Source of the DNA: Apostichopus japonicus
Lineage: Eukaryota; Echinodermata; Holothuroidea; Aspidochirotida; Stichopodidae
Direction: 5' to 3'
NCBI RefSeq assembly: GCF_037975245.1
Contig: NC_092580.1
Location: 1,953,501 to 2,017,500, forward strand
Length of the DNA stretch: 64,000 nt
The translations under genes and the position numbers were made by a program. The notes below the pieces were generated by a model. It saw nothing but the letters and a program-made list of their open reading frames with translations. It had not been told where the DNA came from and ran no database searches. Of this stretch, positions 39,401 to 44,030 are shown in pieces; position 1 is the stretch's first letter, and the number at the start of each line of letters is the position of its first letter.

Positions 39401-39691
39401 TCTTGCCATAAAGGTTGTATTTAAACCCTGTGCTATCTTGAGACTAGTTTCACTCATCTGAGGTCTAAATGTAAAGTCATCATGAACACCTAATTTCAGC
39501 CGCTCTCCCGGGGTAGTTTTGGTGTAAAAGCCTTCTCTGCCATTACTACTCCTCCGTTCCTGAGCTAAACGCAAGCTCGTAGCATTCAACTTAGGCGCAA
39601 AAGTTAATTCCGATTCATATTCTTGACCGTGTGGTGTGTTAACCATGGAATCAACACTGCCAGAAGTCGTTCGGAGTCGTGTGCTGGTCAT
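2597..39691 (-). CDS. TTLL3/TTLL8-like: Tubulin glycylase, TTLL3/TTLL8 group (16 coding exons)
   Basis: Predicted to ligate glycine to glutamates in tubulin C-terminal tails (initiating monoglycylation), acting on ciliary and axonemal microtubules. Coding exons, minus strand: 39691-39368, 33381-33301, 31249-31066, 30339-30226, 29485-29283, 28266-28098, 26426-26347, 24454-24326, 21886-21772, 20591-20469, 19951-19762, 17996-17848, 16870-16630, 5196-4974, 4063-3851, 3400-2597. All junctions are GT-AG and phases agree, giving 3342 nt and 1113 residues. The segment [16 protein letters not shown] and all later exons follow vertebrate TTLL3/8 closely: [70 protein letters not shown] and ELYGADF...[10 protein letters not shown]. 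These are the ATP-grasp landmarks, with K612, K650, D664, E797 and N799 in my numbering. The first four exons and the C-terminal tail are less conserved, so TTLL3 and TTLL8 cannot be told apart here. Confidence 0.93.
2845..2975 (-). repeat. 30-bp coding tandem repeat in TTLL exon 16
   Basis: Four copies of a ten-codon unit, consensus K(L/M)Q(D/G)xAENTN, in frame on the minus strand. The two upstream-most units are almost identical at DNA level and the others differ by a few bases. It extends a polar, probably disordered tail. Confidence 0.85.
3851..4063 (-). CDS. TTLL3/TTLL8-like: TTLL gene exon 15 (residues 776-846)
   Basis: [20 protein letters not shown] and [16 protein letters not shown] carry the Mg-binding E797 and N799 of the ATP-grasp (E.N) motif. 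[20 protein letters not shown] matches the RR.D..CD.G.FEL.YKQ end of the TTLL3 catalytic domain. Acceptor CTAAG, donor GTATTT. Confidence 0.96.
4281..4351 (+). repeat. 71-bp exact copy of part of exon 16, in intron 14
   Basis: Bases 4281-4351 are identical to 3110-3180 (inside exon 16 of the TTLL gene) and in the same orientation. The identity begins and ends abruptly. No splice sites accompany it and the frame soon closes, so it is a duplicated exon fragment, not an exon. An A-rich run (about 4232-4260) lies just upstream. Confidence 0.95.
4395..4960. repeat. Degenerate minisatellite, about 20-bp unit (TTLL intron 14)
   Basis: About 28 degenerate copies of a word like CTTTCATAGCATATATACTA / CATTAACCTCCCTTCATAG run up to 14 bp before the exon 14 donor. 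Units differ in the TATATACTA versus TTAACCTCC half. Confidence 0.85.
4974..5196 (-). CDS. TTLL3/TTLL8-like: TTLL gene exon 14 (residues 701-775)
   Basis: [33 protein letters not shown] and [20 protein letters not shown] match the SVHL.N..IQK, LP..NMW and I.PGMK.A...A...SQD segments of TTLL3/8. Donor GTAATT, phase 0. Confidence 0.95.
5870..6260. repeat. Degenerate 24-bp minisatellite interrupted by a retroelement tail
   Basis: Units of the type GTTACAGCTAAAGTGAGGGTAAC repeat from about 5870 to 5998 and again from about 6124 to 6260. They are split by an inserted block at about 6000-6123. Confidence 0.8.
6000..6123 (+). mobile_element. SINE/LINE 3' tail
   Basis: TAAAGCGCTTTGAAACGC, then TTAAGCGCTATGTAAATGTA and a (TTA)n run, is a 3' tail shared by many LINE/SINE families of marine deuterostomes and fish. 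It sits inside a minisatellite, which resumes directly after the TTA run. The bases TAACA occur on both sides and may be the target duplication. Confidence 0.7.
8790..8886. mobile_element. Imperfect inverted repeat carrying two GATCCTNCTAGGATC-type hairpins
   Basis: The 5' half reads CCTGACATTTTGATCCTAGA then AGGATCTTTTGCAGAGGC. The 3' half is roughly its reverse complement (GCATCTGAAGATTCTGCTAG then GGTCCAACCATCGGGC). A third relative lies at 56225-56262. It resembles terminal modules of Penelope-like elements, in which CTGANGA-hairpin-GAAA hammerhead cores are known; here the cores are decayed. Confidence 0.4.
11981..16385. repeat. 104-bp satellite array, 42 full units plus one partial
   Basis: The unit runs TAGATACTGTTCCATTCTGT ... 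CATCTATTTGACCTATG and repeats at exactly 104 bp. Units are nearly identical except in one 17-bp window. That window has three versions: TCTAATTTTAATAAACC, TCACAGTTTAATGAACC and TCAAAGTTTAATGAACC. One hybrid unit lies near 14006 and one single-base variant near 15739. A decayed relative (GACACTGCTCCACTCTTTTA then ACTGGAGCTATAAC) follows at about 16449-16482. The array lies in TTLL intron 13 and ends 245 bp before exon 13. Confidence 0.98.
16630..16870 (-). CDS. TTLL3/TTLL8-like: TTLL gene exon 13 (residues 621-701, catalytic core)
   Basis: [39 protein letters not shown] and [14 protein letters not shown] are nearly identical to the TTLL3 catalytic core. They hold the ATP-binding KYI lysine and the KFDIR.W motif. 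It ends GATGC before GTAAGT, phase 2. Confidence 0.96.
17848..17996 (-). CDS. TTLL3/TTLL8-like: TTLL gene exon 12 (residues 571-621)
   Basis: [20 protein letters not shown], then [17 protein letters not shown]. The IWIVKP lysine (K612) is the first ATP-grasp signature of the tubulin tyrosine ligase fold. Acceptor TTTTTCAG, donor GTGGGT. Confidence 0.95.
18466..18908. repeat. Diverged 220-bp tandem duplication (TTLL intron 11)
   Basis: 18466-18687 and 18688-18908 are two copies about 90% alike, from CATTATAAATTGATTCATGA to CAAAAAGAAAATG. No coding potential. Confidence 0.9.
18968..19255 (+). mobile_element. tRNA-derived SINE
   Basis: A decayed tRNA-like head (A-box-like TGGTCAAGGCAATGG, B-box-like GCAGTTTGAGCCCTGG) is followed by TTGTGTCCTTGGGCAAGGCA and a CACCCAGGTGTATAAATGGG body. 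This body is a recurrent SINE central domain in marine animals. It lies in TTLL intron 11, sense to the plus strand. Confidence 0.75.
19381..19805 (-). repeat. 95-bp tandem array spanning the exon 11 splice donor
   Basis: Five units start at 19381, 19476, 19571, 19666 and 19761. The last includes 44 nt of genuine exon 11 and its donor. The four intronic copies repeat those exon bases and a donor-like CATTCA-GTAAGT (GTATGA in the outermost). Reading past the real donor meets TAA at once. Confidence 0.97.
19762..19951 (-). CDS. TTLL3/TTLL8-like: TTLL gene exon 11 (residues 508-571)
   Basis: Encodes [14 protein letters not shown], then [17 protein letters not shown] and [15 protein letters not shown], matching the E.YLS...H.DID...W..FLQ.YYQ..HEG part of vertebrate TTLL3. 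Donor CATTCA then GTAAGT, phase 2; the codon is completed to His by exon 12. The last 44 nt of the exon recur in four extra 95-bp copies in intron 11. Confidence 0.92.
20469..20591 (-). CDS. TTLL3/TTLL8-like: TTLL gene exon 10 (residues 467-508)
   Basis: [19 protein letters not shown] corresponds to the EDF.LTAA...LK.VV segment of TTLL3. A polar linker ([14 protein letters not shown]) follows. Acceptor CTACAG, donor GTTTGT. Confidence 0.9.
20900..21140 (-). mobile_element. tRNA-derived SINE with well-preserved tRNA-like part
   Basis: On the minus strand about 21046-20976 folds as a tRNA: acceptor stem 5 of 7 pairs, a 5-bp anticodon stem with loop ATATAAA (anticodon ATA), a perfect 5-bp T stem CCGGG/CCCGG with loop TTCGAAT. 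A-box TAGCCTAGTGG and B-box GGTTCGAATCC are intact. The acceptor mismatches, the unusual anticodon and the flanking shared body (CGATACAGGTG ... GTGGAATT) point to a SINE rather than a functional tRNA gene. Confidence 0.7.
21334..21450 (-). mobile_element. Second tRNA-like SINE with hammerhead-like module
   Basis: On the minus strand a degenerate tRNA-like head (TGGTGGAGTGGTAAAGAC; GGGCTCAATTCC) is followed by TTGATGAGTCCCAAAAGGAC then GATACAGGTG. This matches a hammerhead ribozyme core (CUGAUGA, stem II GUCC-CAAAA-GGAC, GAAA) with one change in each conserved box. The CGATACAGGTG and GTGGAATT words are shared with the neighbouring SINE at 20900-21140. Confidence 0.55.
21772..21886 (-). CDS. 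TTLL3/TTLL8-like: TTLL gene exon 9 (residues 429-467)
   Basis: [20 protein letters not shown] and [18 protein letters not shown] match the strongly conserved LRNL.WFD..D...FFPRCY.L..ED.K.AF block of TTLL3/8. Donor TTAG then GTAAAA, phase 1. Confidence 0.94.
22278..22883. repeat. Recent 303-bp tandem duplication (TTLL intron 8)
   Basis: 22278-22580 and 22581-22883 are nearly identical across the full unit, from CTTTATAATCCCATTAATTT to ATTAATGGATAAGAG. High identity implies a young duplication. Noncoding. Confidence 0.95.
22884..24325. other. Right part of TTLL intron 8; nothing named
   Basis: AT-rich intron. The only local feature is a GC-richer patch (about 24030-24110, with CATGCAGGGGAGTCTGGGG) that looks like transposon debris. 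No exon or RNA gene seen. Confidence 0.5.
24326..24454 (-). CDS. TTLL3/TTLL8-like: TTLL gene exon 8 (residues 386-428)
   Basis: Exactly 43 codons, phase 0/0. [16 protein letters not shown] and [15 protein letters not shown] match the vertebrate SRMVRN.TP.FIWT and INHY..AG.FTTK blocks. Confidence 0.93.
25753..26381 (-). repeat. 105-bp tandem array spanning the exon 7 splice donor
   Basis: Six units start at 25753, 25858, 25963, 26068, 26173 and 26278. The last includes 35 nt of genuine exon 7 (26347-26381) and its donor. Each intronic copy repeats the [11 protein letters not shown] codons and the GTAAGA donor. Since 105 = 3 x 35, the copies form an open minus-strand frame of five units. Only the unit next to the real exon carries a stop, TAA at 26313-26311, from one base difference. 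Confidence 0.97.
26347..26426 (-). CDS. TTLL3/TTLL8-like: TTLL gene exon 7 (residues 359-385, acidic linker)
   Basis: An 80-nt exon encoding a highly acidic linker ending [11 protein letters not shown], followed in phase 0 by SRMVRN of exon 8. The acidic run before SRMVRN is typical of TTLL3. Its last 35 nt and its GTAAGA donor form part of a 105-bp tandem array that fills the start of intron 7. Confidence 0.85.
27097..27348. repeat. 18-bp minisatellite with CTCF-like core (TTLL intron 6)
   Basis: Fourteen units of CATAACAGAGGGCGCTGT or close variants. Because 18 is a multiple of 3, both strands show open frames (TEGAVI repeats on plus, SVMTAP on minus). These are by-products of the repeat, not genes. 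Most units contain CAGAGGGCGCT. Confidence 0.95.
27668..27885 (-). repeat. Dispersed repeat family R1, copy 1 (truncated)
   Basis: Reverse-complement relative of 36602-36932 and 38705-39022. It shares the GTATTTTCTGGGATCGATGG, TGTTACACCTCATTCGAAAC and TAGGTCAGATTACCGG blocks but lacks the 5' AAAGGCATTGAA part. It lies in TTLL intron 6. Confidence 0.85.
28098..28266 (-). CDS. TTLL3/TTLL8-like: TTLL gene exon 6 (residues 303-359)
   Basis: Encodes [19 protein letters not shown] and [10 protein letters not shown], a conserved block near the N terminus of vertebrate TTLL3/8. An acidic Asp/Ser/Glu run follows and continues into exon 7. Donor GTATTT, phase 1. Confidence 0.9.
28490..29180. other. 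GC-richer block in TTLL intron 5, possible retroelement debris
   Basis: A block with different composition from the surrounding intron, beginning with a G-run near 28510. Near 29034 a short frame begins [15 protein letters not shown] with several Cys residues, then a stop. It could be a decayed retrotransposon fragment, but I cannot name the family. Confidence 0.25.
29283..29485 (-). CDS. TTLL3/TTLL8-like: TTLL gene exon 5 (residues 235-302)
   Basis: It starts after GTAGCAG and ends ...[10 protein letters not shown] before GTAAG. AAERAIK followed by exon 6 SKKIFMIQG corresponds to the (A/V)K..KIF.I.G start of vertebrate TTLL3/8 proteins, so the conserved part of the protein begins here. Confidence 0.8.
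30226..30339 (-). CDS. TTLL3/TTLL8-like: TTLL gene exon 4 (residues 197-235)
   Basis: Phase 1/1 exon encoding a basic segment ([30 protein letters not shown]) between CAG and GTTTGT. It joins exon 5 to give AEGKDDF. Confidence 0.65.
30410..30800 (-). mobile_element. Miniature inverted-repeat element M, copy 1 (uninterrupted)
   Basis: It matches the element at 40505-41510 in reverse orientation. Inner terminal inverted repeats read approximately TAGCAAGCTGTAGCTTGG ... TTTTGTGATTCTAGGTAATC near 30450 and, inverted, near 30680-30745. No transposase is encoded. It lies in TTLL intron 3 and gives the empty-site reference for the insertions found in copy 2. Confidence 0.75.
31066..31249 (-). CDS. 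TTLL3/TTLL8-like: TTLL gene exon 3 (residues 136-197)
   Basis: The acceptor is AACAG before TCTGCTGATG. I chose the donor at 31065/31064 (AATG then GTAACC) over an earlier GTAACC because only it restores phase 1 for the next exon. It encodes a Ser/Thr/Gly-rich low-complexity linker ([14 protein letters not shown]...). No homology was recognised. Confidence 0.6.
31250..33300. other. TTLL intron 2
   Basis: No exon recognised. C-rich patches near 31507 and 31770, each with TE-like flanks (TTTGCGCCCAAGGCTCGC; CATACGCCCTTGG), and a patch near 32868-32945 (GTTTGCGTCCGCCGGACTC) look like ends of decayed transposons. I could not pair them into one element. Confidence 0.4.
33301..33381 (-). CDS. TTLL3/TTLL8-like: TTLL gene exon 2 (residues 109-135)
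   Basis: An 81-nt phase 0/0 exon between a CATAG acceptor and a GTATAT donor. It encodes a glutamine- and lysine-rich stretch ([16 protein letters not shown]...KKVKE). There is no domain and support is from splice sites and frame only. Confidence 0.65.
34835..34939 (+). pseudogene. LINE reverse transcriptase C-terminal fragment
   Basis: Thirty-four codons from [20 protein letters not shown] to [12 protein letters not shown] and a stop. The (P)RTI.(D/Q)WN.LP.E...A.....FK..L pattern is the usual C terminus of CR1/Jockey-type non-LTR retrotransposon polyproteins. The rest of the element is not recognisable upstream. It lies in TTLL intron 1 on the opposite strand. Confidence 0.75.
36239..36274 (+). 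promoter_or_regulatory. Cluster of AGGTCA-type half-sites in a repeat
   Basis: AGGTCAAAGGTCA at 36239-36251 is a perfect direct repeat with one-base spacing (DR1), followed by two more GGGTCA/GGGGTCA half-sites. The surrounding sequence looks like a dispersed repeat, so binding by nuclear receptors is possible but unproven. Confidence 0.35.
36602..36932 (+). repeat. Dispersed repeat family R1, copy 2
   Basis: Starts AAAGGCATTGAAGACTTGCC and ends TTACACCTCATTCGAAACTA then GGTCAAATTACCGGCA. About 85% like 38705-39022, same orientation. No open frame or clear terminal inverted repeat; possibly a SINE or MITE body. Confidence 0.9.
36940..38700. other. Part of TTLL intron 1; nothing named
   Basis: AT-rich. 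A 23-bp direct duplication (CCCTCTTGTTAAATTGAACTAAT, cut short here to its start CCCTCTTGTTAAATTG) lies near 37530 and 37550. No exon, RNA or element recognised. Confidence 0.5.
38705..39022 (+). repeat. Dispersed repeat family R1, copy 3
   Basis: Full-length relative of 36602-36932. It carries an internal deletion after GGGATCGAT and a short insertion (TGTAGGCCTACACTG). It lies 0.35 kb downstream of TTLL exon 1, in intron 1. Confidence 0.9.
39368..39691 (-). CDS. TTLL3/TTLL8-like: TTLL gene exon 1 (residues 1-108)
   Basis: Start ATG at 39691-39689 with A at -3. It ends KQRKL before a GTAAG donor and joins exon 2 in phase 0 (LEQQAQL). Two copies of a short motif are present: [14 protein letters not shown] and [16 protein letters not shown], spaced about 45 residues apart. 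Human TTLL3 has no such N-terminal part that I recall. This exon is assigned to the gene by phase, orientation and position rather than by homology. Confidence 0.7.
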
Positions 39692-40000
39692 TATTCGCGT
39701 AAGTTGGTAGGCTGCTGTGGACTGGCTGCCTGCTAATGTTGGCTCTTACAACCTCCAATTTTCTCACCATTGTTCCTAGTCTGCCGAACAGACATATTTT
39801 TAGTCGTCGTGAGAACACAAAAATTACATCTTGCAAATATTTAACAAAGTAGCAACTTCTAAATCAAACATCCTGCCATTTTATCCCAGGGAAACAGGAC
39901 GACCCATGTCAAGAATTTTAACGTGCCGTTACTCTGGTTTAGTTTCTATAGGCGCGGCGCGGCCTAACATACATACGTAGTGTATAGGTCCTACATACGT
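39692..40000 (-). promoter_or_regulatory. Probable 5' UTR and promoter region of the TTLL gene
   Basis: Sequence upstream of the start ATG is richer in CpG than the introns (GGCGCGGCGCGG at 39951-39962). If transcription starts there, the 5' UTR would hold short upstream frames, for example a six-codon one at 39879-39859. No TATA box or convincing RFX X-box was found. Confidence 0.35.
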
Positions 40001-40610
40001 GAAAACATTACTCCGAGCGTATCTATGGACGCACCTGGCGAATTGAATATTCAACAACCTATACAAAACTGGCGACTGTGTGCCGATGAACGTGTGTGCA
40101 TTGCGTACGTTCATATACGTGTGGATCATTGTACCGCAAATGACTATAATAGAAAATATGAAACTATATTTGAAACTAAAGACAACTCGTTCCCAAATCA
40201 CTTGGCGTAGACATCGCTCTGCTGTCGGGAGGAGAAATTTTCGATTAATTGAGGATCCTTATATGCAATCTAGTGCTATATTTTGCAACTTAAAGTAATT
40301 TTATGCACAAGAATTGTCTCTTAGTCTGTCTGATATTTATGTTTCTAATTGTGGCGGATAAAATGTCATACAAAAAATGGAAATTAACCCTTTTGCTTTT
40401 TTTGATGATAAGGATTTTAAATAAGAGTGTTGGAAATTTAAATTTATGCAGGGTAGTAATGTTTAATAAGTACCAATGATTCACGCCGGGGCCTATAGCT
40501 ATAGCGTGCTATAATTGGCGCCAATAAAGTAGAACTTTGTAGGGCTGCTGTATAAACTGCAAATATAGCACGCCATCTTGGAAAAGTTTCTTGGGATTAC
40601 GTAATCGACC

Positions 40611-40644
40611 ACTGATCTGTACACTAGTTAGTGTACAGATCAGT
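40611..40644. mobile_element. 34-bp palindromic insertion with 9-bp flanking duplication
   Basis: Arms ACTGATCTGTACACTA and TAGTGTACAGATCAGT are perfectly complementary around a 2-base centre (GT). The insertion is flanked by GTAATCGAC at 40601-40609 and 40645-40653. The sister element at 30410-30800 has a single uninterrupted GTAATCGACCTGCC at this place. Confidence 0.9.
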
Positions 40645-40921
40645 GTAATCGACATGCCTTGGTCGTAAAATGACCTCTTTTTACCAACTAGTCTGCAACG
40701 CCTGCCACATCTTTTTTCTTATATGAGAGTTTTTGTGTAATTACGCTGTATCATTAACTACACTGTAGACATGAACACATTTCCACACAGTGTTTACACA
40801 AAGAGCCTAATGGTGCTAAGAAGCTATATGCAGGCTATAAGTGAGAACGGTTAGATTAACGACCGTGGCAGGTCGAATACGTAATCACAAAACTTTCTTC
40901 GCTATAGCATGCTACAATGAG

Positions 40922-41471
40922 CATAGGCGTAGGAGGCGGGGGGCTGGGGGAGCTGCAGCCCCCCCCCAACCAAAATTTTTGTGAAAATTCGGGCAATATG
41001 GTGATATTTTTTCGGGCACCTACTGAAAGAAGAAAAATTTGGAGTGTGTATTTCAATTTTTTTTAGTGAAAATTCGGGCAATATGGTGATAATTTTTCGG
41101 GCACCTACTGAAAGAAGAATAATTTGCAATGGTTAATTTGCAATGGTTTTTCAATGGTTAAACTGATATTATTATTATCGTTATTATCGTAAAAACTTCC
41201 CCAGTAATTATAACCAATATGAAAGGGTGATAACACGGAAAATATAACCAAAATTTTCACGCGCTTCGCGCGCATTCAACATCTTAGTGTGCATATCATA
41301 TAAGCATTCATCGGGTAAAGGCATGTGATGTAATAACCGATGAATGCCAATATGATATGCACATTGAATTGTTGAACACGCGCGGAGCGCGCGAAAAATT
41401 TCGGCTATATTTTTCGGGCAAGTCGTTACAGCCCCCCCCCCCCCAAATCAAATTAGGCTCCTACGCCTATG
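40922..41471. mobile_element. hAT-like miniature element A, copy 1
   Basis: A 550-bp element with termini CATAGGCGTAGGAG / CTCCTACGCCTATG and 8-bp flanking duplications ACAATGAG / ACAATAAG (7 of 8). Inside are repeated TGAAAATTCGGGCAATATGG ... TTTTTCGGGCACCTACTGAA units and an inner inverted GCGCGCTTCGCGCG-type stem (CGCGCTTCGCGCGCATTCAA / ACACGCGCGGAGCGCGCG). No transposase; non-autonomous. Confidence 0.9.
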
Positions 41472-42244
41472 ACAATAAGAGCCAATAAATCAGATCTTTA
41501 AAGGTGGCATGCTCCACGTAGGGTCTATATCAATCCGCCTGAGAATTCTCCTATCTCATGAAACTGCCAAAAAGCACCACGAGAACATCTTTTCTGATAT
41601 GCAGTAACTTAAATCTGTTTTTTTTTTTTAATGTGGCTCTGATGTTCTATAGTATGCATGGAAGTGCATGTGGTGCAAAAGGGGTCCATTTGCAATGTTA
41701 AACCCCTCGAGGCCTCCCAGGAGCAGCGTACGAAAATTGTTGGAGAGGTTTATTTTCAAGTGACGTAAACTTCAGATTCTCATGGCGACAAATCTTTATG
41801 ATCATGATACGGAAAATTTATGGTGCTATGAATGGCCAACTTGTCAGCAATCCAGTGATGGGTAGGGTTTAGTTATTGAAAACTTCTACAATAATTTATT
41901 AAGTGACCACATTACTTTGACGATTAAGACTGTTAGTTAATGGTTAAATGGGGCAATAATATCGCGTATGATACCCATAGGCGTAGGAGGCGGGGAGGGG
42001 GGCTGGGGGGCTGCAGCCCCCAACCAATTTTTTTGGTGAAAATTCGGCCAATATGCTAAGAATTTTTCGGGCACCTACTGGAAGAAAAATAATTTGCAAT
42101 GTGTTTTTCATTATTTTTGTGAAAATTCGGCAATATGCTGAGAATTATTCGGGCATCTACTGAAAGAATAATAATTTGCATTTTTTTTCCATTTTTTTTG
42201 GGTGAAAATTTGGGCAATATGCTGAGAATTTTGCGTGCACCTAC

Positions 42245-42644
42245 CAGTGGCGGAGCGTCCATACAGTCAAAGGGGGCGGATGCCCCCCCTGACGGACTCA
42301 AGTGGACTGCTGGCGCCCTTTCAGCTTTTTACCACTTTTTACTTATTCGCGATTATTGACTTTTTTATTGCGCTCTCAAATACCTATTGACATTTGTCAC
42401 ATTTTGTTGGTGCAATTTTCTGACAAATGGCGATGACACCTATTTATTCTTCGTTTATCTGCAAATAAGCAAGGCCCGGCAAGGGTCATTTCCGGCGATC
42501 TAGGGAGTTACTTTACTCAAAAAATTTCTGTACGCTCCGCGCCAACCTGTGGTGGCGCTCCGCTTGGATAGTGTCAAAAGCGCCCCTACAGACCATTCTC
42601 TCTCCCCCCCCCCCCCTGACCAATACCCCCTAGCTCCGCCACTG
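42245..42644. mobile_element. Miniature element B (CAGTGGCGGAGC termini) nested in A
   Basis: A 400-bp insertion with terminal inverted repeats CAGTGGCGGAGC / GCTCCGCCACTG and flanking GCACCTAC / GCACCTAG (7 of 8), consistent with hAT-type 8-bp duplications. It contains the module TACGCTCCGCGCCAACC ... TGGTGGCGCTCCGCTT, also found twice in element C. Confidence 0.88.
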
Positions 42645-42808
42645 GCACCTAGTGAAAGATAAAGAATTTGCAATGTGTTTTTCAATGGTTAAACTTATAT
42701 TATTATTATCATTATTGTTGTAACCATTTCCCCAATAATTCTAACCAATATGGAAGGGTAATCAGGTGCGTATCCAGGGGGGGCGTTGGGGGCGCGCGCC
42801 CCCCGGGT

Positions 42809-42932
42809 AAGGAAAAGAGGAGAGAAAAAAAAAGAGAAGAAAAAAGGGAAAAGGAGGGAAAAAAGAAAAGGAGGAGAGAAAGGAAGGGAAAAGAAAAAGA
42901 AGAAAGAGAGAAAAAAGGAGAAAAGGAGGGAG
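42809..42932 (+). repeat. 124-bp uninterrupted polypurine tract
   Basis: Every base from 42809 to 42932 is A or G on the plus strand. Such a tract can form triplex DNA and explains the lysine/glutamate/arginine frame seen there on plus and the Ser/Phe/Leu frames on minus, which are not genes. Confidence 0.97.
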
Positions 42933-43595
42933 TAGAAGATAGCCAAGACCTCGGTAAGAGAAACGGAGGAACAGTCATAGTTAAAGCGCTGATCCCTATT
43001 ATATACACAGGGTAGCCAGTGACAGATCAAGGATTACGGAGGGGGTGTGCGCCTCACCTTACACCGACAACTCCATTTTTGACGCTACCATTTTTCCTCT
43101 CTCACTAATGTATCTATATAAATACTTTATATGGTCTATCATAACGCGTGTGTCTTTATGGACGCCTTAAACAATTTTACAATTGTGCTATATGGAACCA
43201 ACTGTGGCTTATCTTGAACTCGACCGAGTCATCGGGGAACATGACGCATTTCGGGAAGGGGGCGACCCCCCCCCCCCCCGAGCAAATTTTCTTTATGACA
43301 TTGCTAGTAAATTCAAAATAGACAATGCTTAGATGCAACTTACAAGACCTGGGAAGTGTCATTTCCAGCGATATGGGAGGCATTTTCGGCCAAAAATTTT
43401 CTGGAAGGTTCGCGCCAACTCATGGTGGCGCTTCGCTTAGATAGTTTGCCTACAGGCTTCTCCCCTCTCTTGGCAATAACTCGCTACACGCCTGTTCGAA
43501 TTTGTAAAGCAAATAACAGATATAACATCATATCAGTGAGCATTGAAATGCATGTTCCACGATGAACAGCCTCAAAAACTGTCTATGTGTGTAGT

Positions 43596-44030
43596 CAAAG
43601 GCGTAGGAGCCCAATTGGATTTGGGGCTGTAACGACTTGCCCGAAAAAAAGCCAAAACTTTTCGCGCGCGAAGCGCGCGTTCAACATATCGGTGCCAATA
43701 TCATATAAGCAAGCATCGGCCATTACATTGCATCGTATACCTTACGGTCCGTGAAAGTTGCACAGTATACCGCCGGATGTTAATGTAAACAACCAAATGT
43801 CTTATGTAGATGGAGAAAAAGCATACAGATCCATTTATGTCAAAACTCTCTTTTACAAAGGTAATGTCGGCCAAGCTTACAACTTTATTTTAATTACCAA
43901 GGAGATCATTTTTAAGCTATTCATTGCTATTTATTTTTCTTTCAGTAGGTGCCCGAAAAAATGGGAAAACATTTGGTTTCGGGGGGGGGGGGGCTGCAGC
44001 CCCCCGCCTCCTACGGGACCTACGCCTATG
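43596..44030. mobile_element. hAT-like miniature element A, copy 3 (inside C)
   Basis: 435 bp, inverted relative to copies 1 and 2. Termini CAAAGGCGTAGGAG / CCTACGCCTATG with perfect 8-bp target duplications TGTGTAGT at 43588-43595 and 44031-44038. Confidence 0.9.

Larger units (their letters stand above)
40505..41510 (+). mobile_element. Miniature element M, copy 2, split by two insertions
   Basis: Inverted relative of 30410-30800 with the same inner inverted repeats (GCACGCCATCTTGGAAAAGT near 40570; CACAAAACTTTCTTCGCTAT near 40886). It is interrupted by a 34-bp palindrome at 40611 and by a hAT-like element at 40922. After the latter the M sequence resumes with GAGCCAATAAATCAGATCTT. Confidence 0.75.

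Noticed and set aside
39692-40000. RFX X-box at the TTLL promoter (GTTTCCCTGGGATAA and GTTGCTACTTTGTTAA)
   Set aside because: Only the first half-site fits the consensus; the second half does not, so not listed as a regulatory site.
39980-40298. Coding exon of a further gene just upstream of the TTLL start (plus)
   Set aside because: Two overlapping plus frames and one minus frame of similar length, none with recognisable homology or clear splice sites.
42668-43030. Charged plus frame and Ser/Phe/Leu-rich minus frames
   Set aside because: Produced by a 124-bp polypurine tract inside a non-autonomous element.
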